Below, one piece after another: positions 6,623 through 14,496 of a stretch of DNA of 15,892 nucleotides; the stretch's first letter is position 1; every line of letters begins with the position of its first letter. Under the pieces are notes generated by a model. That model ran no database searches. It was not told the DNA's origin and was given only the letters and a program-made list of their open reading frames with translations. This DNA comes from DASZZX01 sp036260415. GTDB taxonomy: Bacteria; Actinomycetota; Nitriliruptoria; Nitriliruptorales; JAHWKO01. The stretch covers positions 1-15,892 of the forward strand of contig DASZZX010000094.1 of assembly GCA_036260415.1 (NCBI GenBank), written 5' to 3'. Both the position numbers and the translations under genes were made by a program.

Positions 6623-9114
6623 GCGACGGCCAGGACACCGTCACCCTCGCGATCGACGGCAAGCAGGTCACCGTCCCCAAGGGGACGCTGATCATCCGCG
6701 CCGCCGAGCAGATGGGCGTGGTGATCCCGCGCTTCTGTGACCACCCCCTCCTGGACCCCGCCGGAGCGTGCCGCCAGTGCATCGTCGAGGTCGAGGGCCA
6801 ACGCAAGCCCATGACCTCCTGCACCACCCCGTGCCAGGACGACATGGTGGTCAAGACCCACCTCACCTCCCAGGTCGCGCGCGACGCCCAGCGCGCCCAG
6901 CTGGAGTTCCTGCTGATCAACCACCCGCTCGACTGCCCGATGTGTGACAAGGGGGGCGAGTGCCCACTGCAGGACCAAGCGCTGGAGCACGGGCCCGGCG
7001 AGTCGCGCTTCATCGACGAGAAGCGCCGCTACGCCAAGCCAGTCGCGTGCTCGCCGAACGTCCTGCTCGACCGCGAGCGTTGCGTGCTGTGCGCCCGCTG
7101 CACCCGCTTCGCCAGCCAGATCTCCGGCGATCCATTCATCGAGCTGTTCGAGCGCGGCCCGCTCATGCAGGTGGCGATCTACGAGGACGAGCCCTACTTC
7201 AGCTACTTCTCCGGCAACGTGATCCAGATCTGCCCGGTCGGGGCGCTCACCTCGGCGTCCTACCGGTTCCGGGCGCGCCCGTTCGACCTCGAGTCGCGAC
7301 CGAGCGTGTGCAACCTGTGCTCCGCCGGCTGCAACATCAATGTCCACTCCCGTTGCGGCGGGGTCATGCGGGTAGTCGCACGTGACAACATGGCCGTGAA
7401 CGAGATGTGGAACTGCGACAAGGGCCGCTTCTCCTTCAAGTACCTGGCGCACCCGCAACGGCTCACCCAACCCATGGTGCGCCGGCACGGGGAGCTGGTC
7501 GGTGTCTCGTGGATCGAGGCGCTGGACACCGCTGCGCAGCGCATCCGTGCCGCGGTGGACGCGGGTCCCGGTCGCACCGCTGTGCTGACCGGTGGACGCA
7601 TCCCCGACGAGGACGCCTACGTCGTCAGCCGCTTCGTCCGCACGGTGCTGGGCAGCGACGACCTCGACTTCCGCACCCGGGCTGCCGGTCCCGACGAGGA
7701 CGCCGCGCTGGCGGTCGTGGCCACCCGGCCCGCCGCCACCTACCACGACGTGGAGCACGCACCGCTGGTGATCATGGTGGGGCTCGACCCCGAAGAGGAG
7801 GTCCCGATCCTCTACCTGCGCCTGCGCAAGGCCTGGCGCGACCACGGCTGCCGGCTGGTGTCGATCGGTCCGCGTGCGGGGACGATCAGCGAGCTGCTGT
7901 GGCAGCGGCTGCCCACGCCGCTGGGCGGTGAGGCTGCGCTGCTCGACGCGCTCGCCAGCGACAGTGATCTCGACGCAGCGGCGGGGGAGGTGCGCGACGC
8001 GCTGCGTGACGCCGGCTCACAGGCGGTCATCGTGGTCGGCGAGCGCGGGGGGCTGTCGGGGGCGCTGGCTGCCGCGGGGCGGCTCGCCGACAGCCTCGAC
8101 GCCAAGCTGGCGTGGGTGCCGCGCCGGGCGGGCGCTCGCGGCGCGCTCGACGCCGGCCTGGTCGCCGGTCTGCTGCCGGGAGGTCGGCGTCTCATCGACG
8201 AGGCCGATCGCGCGGAGGTCGCCGCGGTGTGGGGCGAGCTGCCGGCGACACCGGGACGGCGGCTGACGGCGGTCCTCGAGGCGGCCGCGACGGGTGAGAT
8301 CGACGTGCTGCACCTCATCGGTGTGGATCTCGCCCGCGATGCGCACCGCCCGCGCCTGGCCAAGGCCGCGCTGGAACGGGTGCGGACGGTCATCGTGCAG
8401 GACCTGCTGGACAACGAGACGGCCGGGTACGCCGACATCGTTCTGCCCGCGGCGGCCGCGATGGAGCGCGCTGGCACGTTCACGGACTGGGAGGGGCGCC
8501 GTCAGCGGTTCACGCTCGCGGTCGACCCCCCCCAGCTGGCCCAGGAGGACTGGGACATCCTGCGCCAGCTGGCGCTGCTGCTCGGCCGCGACCTGGGCTT
8601 CCGCGACCTCGACGGCGTCCGTGCACAGATGGCCCGGCTCCCGGCCTCGCGGCTCCGCGCGTGGCCGGGGCCGGCCGAGACCGGCACGGGTCGTGCCGGC
8701 GTGCCCACGGGTGACGGGGCGCTGCGGTTGCTGTCGTACCCGCTGCTGCTCGACCGCGGGGTGATGGGGGCGGGCGCCGACGACATGCTCAAGACCGCCA
8801 AGACCCCGTTCGCGGCCATCAACCGGGCCGACGCCGAGCGGCTGGGGGTGCGCGACGGCCAGCCCGTGACGGTGGCGTCCGGGCACGGTCGGCTGACGGT
8901 GCTGGCCGCGGTGGAGGACGACGTCGTGGAGGGGGTGGTGTACGTCCCCAGCAACTCGACCGACGTGCCGGCGGCGACGCTGGCGGGTGACGACGGTGCT
9001 CCCCCGACCGTGACGGTCGAGCCGACGGACGAGCCGGTCCGACCGGTGGCCGCCGGCGCCGGTCCGTGGACCGCCGGCGACCGCGGCCTGCCGGTCCAGG
9101 GCGCGCGGGCGTGA
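6619..9114 (+). CDS. nuoG: NADH-quinone oxidoreductase subunit G
   Basis: 75-kDa subunit, 831 residues, carrying the chain of Fe-S clusters from NuoF towards NuoI. Seen: an N-terminal [2Fe-2S] ferredoxin domain with Cys40, 51, 54 and 68. The NuoG-specific HxxxCxxCxxxxxC motif follows (His102, Cys106, 109, 115), then a [4Fe-4S] site with Cys155, 158, 161 and Cys205 (ICPVGALTS). A further site, Cys231, 234, 238 and 266 (CNLCSAGC...NCDKGRF), matches the off-path cluster N7 found in E. coli and Thermus but lost in mitochondria. Residues ~270-690 are a degenerate molybdopterin-oxidoreductase fold, and ~700-800 the dinucleotide-binding-like domain (AINRADAERLGVRDGQPVTV). No molybdenum function is expected. 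The ATG at 6619 overlaps the nuoF stop. An 8-C run (8526-8533) lies in the gene, with the frame intact. Confidence 0.98.
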   Translation: MSDGQDTVTLAIDGKQVTVPKGTLIIRAAEQMGVVIPRFCDHPLLDPAGACRQCIVEVEGQRKPMTSCTTPCQDDMVVKTHLTSQVARDAQRAQLEFLLINHPLDCPMCDKGGECPLQDQALEHGPGESRFIDEKRRYAKPVACSPNVLLDRERCVLCARCTRFASQISGDPFIELFERGPLMQVAIYEDEPYFSYFSGNVIQICPVGALTSASYRFRARPFDLESRPSVCNLCSAGCNINVHSRCGGVMRVVARDNMAVNEMWNCDKGRFSFKYLAHPQRLTQPMVRRHGELVGVSWIEALDTAAQRIRAAVDAGPGRTAVLTGGRIPDEDAYVVSRFVRTVLGSDDLDFRTRAAGPDEDAALAVVATRPAATYHDVEHAPLVIMVGLDPEEEVPILYLRLRKAWRDHGCRLVSIGPRAGTISELLWQRLPTPLGGEAALLDALASDSDLDAAAGEVRDALRDAGSQAVIVVGERGGLSGALAAAGRLADSLDAKLAWVPRRAGARGALDAGLVAGLLPGGRRLIDEADRAEVAAVWGELPATPGRRLTAVLEAAATGEIDVLHLIGVDLARDAHRPRLAKAALERVRTVIVQDLLDNETAGYADIVLPAAAAMERAGTFTDWEGRRQRFTLAVDPPQLAQEDWDILRQLALLLGRDLGFRDLDGVRAQMARLPASRLRAWPGPAETGTGRAGVPTGDGALRLLSYPLLLDRGVMGAGADDMLKTAKTPFAAINRADAERLGVRDGQPVTVASGHGRLTVLAAVEDDVVEGVVYVPSNSTDVPAATLAGDDGAPPTVTVEPTDEPVRPVAAGAGPWTAGDRGLPVQGARA

Positions 9115-9140
9115 GGGCATGCCGGGCGTGGGAGGGGTGA
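9111..9140 (+). other. Bridging mini-ORF between nuoG and nuoH (9 codons)
   Basis: GTG at 9111 overlaps the nuoG stop (GTGA, 9111-9114). The frame reads nine codons and ends at TGA 9138-9140, which overlaps the ATG at 9140 (TGATG). It contains GGAGGGG (9131-9137), the only good ribosome binding site here, which supports 9140 as the true nuoH start. Confidence 0.28.
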
Positions 9141-10402
9141 TGGGCACGCCGCTGCTGTCGCAGATCGCCGCCACGGCGGACCTACCCATCTGGGTGCACC
9201 TGCTGCGGGTGGGCCTGCTGTTCGCAATCCTGATCGGCGGCACCGCCCTGCTGATCTGGGTCGAGCGACGCACGCTGGGTTTGATGCAGGCCCGTCTCGG
9301 ACCCAACCGTGCCGGCCCGGCCGGTCTCCTGCAACCGCTCGCGGACGGCGTGAAGCTGTTCTTCAAGGAGGACCTGCGGCCGGCAGCGGTCGACGGTCCC
9401 GTCTACTACGCGGCGCCGCTCTTCGCCCCGATCACAGGGCTGCTGGCCGCCGCGATCGTGCCGCTGTCGGGCGAGATCAGCCTGTTCGGCGAGACCTTCA
9501 CCCTGCAGGTGTTCGACCCGGACATCGGTGTCCTGTGGTTCCTCGCCATGGGCTCGATCCACGTGTACGGCGTGGTCCTGGCTGGCTGGGCAGGCGCGTC
9601 GGCGTACCCGCTGCTCGGCGGTGTGCGGTCGGCCGCTCAGATGATCAGCTACGAGGTCACGTTGGGGCTGGCCGTGGGCAGCGTGTTCGTCTACGGCGGC
9701 ACGCTCCGCGTCTCCGAGATCGTGGCGCTCCAGTCCGGACCGGGCCTCGTGGACGGAGTACCGAACTGGTTCGTGATCCCGCTGTTCCCGGCGTTCCTGC
9801 TCTTCCTGGCGGCGCTCACCGCCGAGGCGGCCCGCCCGCCGTTCGACCTGCCGGAGGCGGAGGGCGAGCTCGTGGCGGGCTTCCACACCGAGTACTCGGG
9901 CATCAAGTTCGCCATGTTCCAGCTCGGCGAGTTCATGGGTGTCCTCGTCGGCTCCATGGTCGTCGTGACGCTGTTCTTCGGGGGACCGTCAGGTCCCGAC
10001 CTGACCGCCCGTCTCGGTCTCACCGACGCGTTGTCGTGGTTGTGGCCGATGCTCTGGTTTTTCCTGAAGACGGCCGTGTTCGTCATCATGTTCGTGCTGC
10101 TCCGCGCCGCGCCGCCCCGTCTGCGCTACGACCGTCTGATGGACTTGGGGTGGAGGTTCATGCTGCCGCTCGGCCTGCTGTGGGTCCTGGCAACGGGGTT
10201 CATGGTGGTCGTCAACACCGAGCTGGAGGCACGGCAGAGGACAACCGTGGCGGTCGGGGGGATCGCTGCGGCCCTGCTGCTGTACCTGCTCGCACCGCTG
10301 CTGTCGCGCGGTGTCCGCCGGACGGTGCGCACGCCGCATGCGCAGGACCGCGAGTTCGATCGACCCGAGGAGATCCGTTCCGGCCGCGGGATGCTGCCGT
10401 GA
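9140..10402 (+). CDS. nuoH: NADH-quinone oxidoreductase subunit H
   Basis: Membrane subunit (ND1 family), 420 residues from this start. It forms the floor of the quinone chamber and joins the peripheral and membrane arms. Seen: VERRTLGLMQARLGPNRAGP (41-60), GVRSAAQMISYEVTLGLAVG (161-180), and the signature AEAARPPFDLPEAEGELVAG (228-247) followed by FHTEYSGIKFAMFQLGEFM. Its acidic residues feed the hydrophilic axis. About eight core helices are present, plus a further hydrophobic segment at 373-390 and a charged cytoplasmic tail. That makes it longer than the ~325-residue E. coli protein, as is common in actinobacteria. The ATG at 9140 is chosen over the in-frame ATG at 9119: GGAGG (9131-9135) precedes it and it overlaps the mini-ORF stop, whereas 9119 has no usable ribosome binding site. 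Using 9119 would add seven residues. Confidence 0.96.
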   Translation: MGTPLLSQIAATADLPIWVHLLRVGLLFAILIGGTALLIWVERRTLGLMQARLGPNRAGPAGLLQPLADGVKLFFKEDLRPAAVDGPVYYAAPLFAPITGLLAAAIVPLSGEISLFGETFTLQVFDPDIGVLWFLAMGSIHVYGVVLAGWAGASAYPLLGGVRSAAQMISYEVTLGLAVGSVFVYGGTLRVSEIVALQSGPGLVDGVPNWFVIPLFPAFLLFLAALTAEAARPPFDLPEAEGELVAGFHTEYSGIKFAMFQLGEFMGVLVGSMVVVTLFFGGPSGPDLTARLGLTDALSWLWPMLWFFLKTAVFVIMFVLLRAAPPRLRYDRLMDLGWRFMLPLGLLWVLATGFMVVVNTELEARQRTTVAVGGIAAALLLYLLAPLLSRGVRRTVRTPHAQDREFDRPEEIRSGRGMLP

Positions 10403-10458
10403 GCGGGTCGGAGACCGCAGATGCCGTCCTGGCCCATGGCAGGCGGGAGGTGCCGTGA
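10399..10458 (+). other. Bridging mini-ORF between nuoH and nuoI (19 codons)
   Basis: GTG at 10399 overlaps the nuoH stop (GTGA, 10399-10402). After 19 codons it ends at TGA 10456-10458, which overlaps the nuoI GTG start (GTGA, 10455-10458). The gap is thus closed by two symmetric 4-nt overlaps. The nuoI ribosome binding site GGGAGG (10445-10450) lies within it. The encoded peptide shows no recognisable feature. Confidence 0.28.
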
Positions 10459-11380
10459 ACGTCCCGACGATCGTCTGGTCCCTGGTCGCCCTCGTGGCGG
10501 GGCTGGGACTGGTCTACCTCTTCCTGACCCGTACAGCGCTGGGGCGCGGTCTGGCAGTGCCGCTGCGACAGATGCGACGCGCGCCTGTGACGATCGAGTA
10601 CCCGGAGGTCAAACGCGAACCGCAGCCGCGCTTCCACGGACGCCACCAGCTCAACTTCTACGAGGACGGGCTGGAGAAGTGCATCGGCTGCGAGCTGTGC
10701 GCGTGGGCGTGCCCCGCGGACGCCATCTTCGTGCAGGGCGCCGACAACACGGCGGAGGCGCGGTACTCGCCCGGTGAGCGCTACGCCTCCGACTACCAGA
10801 TCAACTACAACCGCTGCATCTTCTGCGCGCTGTGCATCGAGGCCTGCCCGACCAGGGCGCTGACCATGACGCACGACTACGAGCTGTCCGCCGATACGCG
10901 CCAGGGCCTGATCTACAGCAAGGAGCGTCTGCTCGCCCCGCTGCCCGAGGGCGCCACGCCACCTCCGCACCGTGACGCGGACGTCCGCCGGCGCCGCATC
11001 AACTACTACGGCGGGCTGGCGTCCAGCCCCTCCGACCTGACAGGAGGCGAGTACGAGCCGGCAGGTCCACGCCAGATGACCCTCGCCGGTCGGCGCCTCG
11101 CCGGCCTGCGGGAACGCGCCGTCACCGTCCCCGAGTACGCCCGCGAGAAGCTGGCCACGCGCGAGCCGGACGACTACGCGGTGCTGACCGGTGACGACCG
11201 TGCCCACCTGCGCGAGGCGGGACGCGAGCCCGAGGACTTCGCCGTGCTCGAGGCCGGCGAGCCCGACCGCGGCACGGCCGGCCGGCCGGATGCGTCCGGC
11301 GGGCACCCGGACCGGGCGACCGCGATGGAGCGCGACGCGCCCAGCACGCCGGCACCGTCGCACGAGCAGACGGAGGACTG

Positions 11381-11381
<1 letters not shown>
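10455..11381 (+). CDS. nuoI: NADH-quinone oxidoreductase subunit I with N- and C-terminal extensions
   Basis: 23-kDa ferredoxin-like subunit (TYKY family), 308 residues, carrying clusters N6a and N6b between NuoG and NuoB. Seen: two 4Fe-4S motifs, CIGCELCAWACP (Cys76, 79, 82, 86) and CIFCALCIEACP (Cys121, 124, 127, 131). They are flanked by HGRHQLNFYEDGLEK and ALTMTHDYELS, typical of actinobacterial NuoI. Two parts are unusual. Residues 5-24 are a strongly hydrophobic stretch resembling a membrane helix, where most homologues have only an amphipathic segment. Residues 160-308 form a long hydrophilic tail containing a near-repeat, REPDDYAVL (236-244) and REPEDFAVL (257-265). GTG at 10455 is chosen for GGGAGG at 10445-10450 and the overlap with the mini-ORF stop; an upstream in-frame start would run into nuoH. 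The stop overlaps the nuoJ ATG by one base. Confidence 0.96.
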
Positions 11382-12144
<763 letters not shown>

Positions 12145-12145
<1 letters not shown>

Positions 12146-12444
12146 TGCCGATCGGGTACTACCTGGTGGTGGCCGGCCTGCTGTTCAGCATCGGGTCGGT
12201 CGGTGTGCTGACGCGGCGCAACGCCATCGTGCTGCTCATGTGCGTCGAGCTGATGCTGAACGCTGTGAACCTCACGCTCGTCGCAGCGTCGCGGCTGTGG
12301 GGCGCGGCCGACGGGCAGGTGGTGGCCTTCTTCGTGATCGTGGTCGCGGCTGCGGAGGTGGTGATCGGGCTCGCCCTCGTCGTCAACCTGTTCTGGCGGC
12401 GAGGCACCCTCGACATCGACGTCGCAAGCCTGCTCAAGGGGTAG
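12145..12444 (+). CDS. nuoK: NADH-quinone oxidoreductase subunit K
   Basis: Smallest membrane subunit (ND4L family, MrpC-like), 99 residues, the normal length. It provides part of the fourth proton channel between NuoJ and NuoN. Seen: three hydrophobic segments (about 4-22, 28-48 and 59-80). The two essential membrane glutamates are present: Glu35 in MCVELMLNAVNL and Glu71 in VAAAEVVIGLALV, matching Glu36 and Glu72 of E. coli. The ATG at 12145 overlaps the nuoJ stop, with a G-rich stretch (GATGGGGGCGG) just before it. The TAG stop is followed after three bases by nuoL, the only pair in the operon joined by a short clean gap. Confidence 0.97.
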
Positions 12445-12447
12445 GGG

Positions 12448-14496
12448 ATGGGGGACGTGGTCGTCCTGGCGGCCGAGTTCGAGCTGCATGCCGAGCCGGC
12501 CATCGGGATCGCAGCGATCGCCTGGCTCATTCCGTTGCTGCCGCTGGTCGGATTCGTGGTGCTCACGTTCGCGGGCCGGGGACTGGGCCGGCGAGCCGGC
12601 TGGCTCGCCACGGCGACCTCGTCCGGCTCCTTCGTCGTCGCCGTCGGGGTGGTGGCGCAGCTGTGGGCGACTCACGAGCAGGCCCGCACGCTGCTCACCG
12701 CCGGCTACACCTGGATCGAGGTGGGCGCCCTGCGCCTGACGACCCACCTGCTGATCGATCCGCTCAGCGCGGTGATGATCCTGGTCGTGACCGGCGTCGG
12801 GTCGCTGATCCACCTCTACTCGATCGGGTACATGCAGGGCGACGAGCGTCAGGGGCGGTACTTCGCCTACCTCAACCTGTTCCTGTTCTCGATGCTGCTG
12901 CTGGTGCTGGGCGCCAACTTCGTCGTCCTGTTCGTGGGATGGGAGCTGGTCGGCCTGTGCAGCTACCTGCTGATCGGGTTCTGGTTCGAGGAGATGCCCA
13001 ACGCGGTCGCTGCCAAGAAGGCGATGGTCGTCAACCGCATCGGCGACGCCTCGTTCGCGGTCGGGCTGTTGCTGATCTTCGCCGAGTTCGGATCGCTGGA
13101 CTTCGCCGAGGTGCTGCCGGCCGCCTCGGACGTGCTGGGGGAGGGTGGCGCCGCGACCGCGATCGCGCTGCTGCTGCTCGGAGGTGCGGTCGGCAAGTCG
13201 GCCCAGATCCCCCTCTACGTCTGGCTGCCCGACGCCATGGCCGGTCCCACGCCGGTGTCGGCCCTGATCCACGCCGCCACCATGGTGACCGCAGGTGTGT
13301 ACATGATCGCCCGGGCGTCGCCGATCTACGTCCTCAGCGAGCTGGCCCTGGTCGTGGTGGCCTCGATCGGGGTCGCGACCGCGCTGCTGGCGGCGCTGAT
13401 CGCGATCCAGCAGGACGACATCAAGAAGGTGCTGGCCTACTCGACAGTGAGCCAGCTGGGCTACATGTTCGTCGGGGTAGGGGTCGGAGCGTTCGGCGCC
13501 GGGATCTTCCACCTGGTGACCCACGCGTTCTTCAAGGGCCTGCTCTTCCTCGTGGCCGGATCGGTGATGCACGCCATGGCCGACCGCACCAACATGTGGC
13601 GCATGGGGGGCCTGTGGCGGATCATGCCCATCACCTTCTGGACGGGCGTGGTGGCGGTGTTGACCATCAGCGGAATCCCGCCGCTGTCCGGCTTCTTCTC
13701 CAAGGACCACATCCTCGCGGCCGCCTACGAGGAGGGCAGCACCGCCATCTGGGCGGTCGGCCTGGTGACGGCCGCGCTCACAGGCCTGTACATGGGGCGC
13801 TGGCTGTTTGTGACCTTCCTCGGTCCCAAGCGGTGGGACGCGCCTCCCGCCGGCCCGGCGGGTGACGACCCCCACACCGCGGCCGACACCGAGGCGGCCT
13901 CGGCCGCCGCCGAGGGCACCAGGCCGACGGAGGACGCACACGCGGAGCTGCGGCCGCACGAGTCCCCGCCGGTCATGACCGTGCCGCTCGTGGCTCTGGC
14001 GGTCCTGGCGGCGATCGGCGGCGTGCTCGGCCCGACCAAGGAGGGGCCGCTGGAGCACTGGCTGGAGTCGTCCGTCGCGCACCTGCCGCCGAGGGGCGGC
14101 GCCACGGCGCTCAGCGAGCCGGTGCTGATCGTCCTGTCGCTGATCGCTGGGCTGGCCGGCCTGGGGCTCGCTTACGTGCTCTACCTGCGTCCGCCGCGGC
14201 GGCGCGACCCGGTCGCCGCCAACCTGGGCAACATCGCGCTGGCGATGCGACGCGGCTTCTGGGTGGACCAGCTGTACGACCGCGTCTTCGTCCGTGCCGG
14301 CGGCGCGTGGTCACGGTTCCTGGTCTGGTTCGACGTCACCGTCGTCGACGGGGCGGTCGACGGCATGGGCCGCTTCTCGCTCGACACGGCCTCGACCCTG
14401 CGGGGCATCCAGACCGGCCTGCTCCGGAGCTACCTGGCCGGACTCGTGCTGGGCACGGCCGCTCTGATCGGCGTGTTCCTCGTGGGGGCTCTCTGA
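12448..14496 (+). CDS. nuoL: NADH-quinone oxidoreductase subunit L (proton-pumping antiporter-like)
   Basis: Distal antiporter-like subunit (ND5 family), 682 residues, one proton channel plus the long lateral helix lying along the membrane arm. Seen: FVGWELVGLCSYLLIGFW with the essential Glu166 (E. coli Glu144), GGAVGKSAQIPLYVWLPDAM with Lys250 (E. coli Lys229), AGPTPVSALIHAATMVTAGV, QQDDIKKVLAYSTVSQLGYM, and HAFFKGLLFLVAGSVMH with Lys363. Thus all channel residues are in place. A hydrophilic Ala/Glu/Pro-rich linker at 461-508 interrupts the hydrophobic pattern. The C-terminal ~100 residues include GFWVDQLYDRVFV and the final anchor helix. The ATG at 12448 follows a G-rich Shine-Dalgarno-like sequence inside the nuoK stop region (AAGGGGTAGGGG). 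The stop overlaps the nuoM ATG by one base. Confidence 0.98.
   Translation: MGDVVVLAAEFELHAEPAIGIAAIAWLIPLLPLVGFVVLTFAGRGLGRRAGWLATATSSGSFVVAVGVVAQLWATHEQARTLLTAGYTWIEVGALRLTTHLLIDPLSAVMILVVTGVGSLIHLYSIGYMQGDERQGRYFAYLNLFLFSMLLLVLGANFVVLFVGWELVGLCSYLLIGFWFEEMPNAVAAKKAMVVNRIGDASFAVGLLLIFAEFGSLDFAEVLPAASDVLGEGGAATAIALLLLGGAVGKSAQIPLYVWLPDAMAGPTPVSALIHAATMVTAGVYMIARASPIYVLSELALVVVASIGVATALLAALIAIQQDDIKKVLAYSTVSQLGYMFVGVGVGAFGAGIFHLVTHAFFKGLLFLVAGSVMHAMADRTNMWRMGGLWRIMPITFWTGVVAVLTISGIPPLSGFFSKDHILAAAYEEGSTAIWAVGLVTAALTGLYMGRWLFVTFLGPKRWDAPPAGPAGDDPHTAADTEAASAAAEGTRPTEDAHAELRPHESPPVMTVPLVALAVLAAIGGVLGPTKEGPLEHWLESSVAHLPPRGGATALSEPVLIVLSLIAGLAGLGLAYVLYLRPPRRRDPVAANLGNIALAMRRGFWVDQLYDRVFVRAGGAWSRFLVWFDVTVVDGAVDGMGRFSLDTASTLRGIQTGLLRSYLAGLVLGTAALIGVFLVGAL

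Noticed and set aside
8526..8533. Run of eight C in nuoG as a possible phase-variable slippage site
   Set aside because: The NuoG frame continues intact on both sides, and on-off switching of a core respiratory subunit is implausible. Runs like this occur by chance at high GC.
6619..9114. Possible formate dehydrogenase or other molybdopterin enzyme
   Set aside because: The N-terminal cluster set with HxxxCxxCxxxxxC and the position between nuoF and nuoH are diagnostic of NuoG. The molybdopterin fold is degenerate in that family.
9119..9139. Upstream in-frame ATG at 9119 as the nuoH start
   Set aside because: No spaced ribosome binding site precedes it, whereas GGAGG at 9131-9135 and the TGATG overlap favour 9140. 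It remains possible and would add only seven residues.
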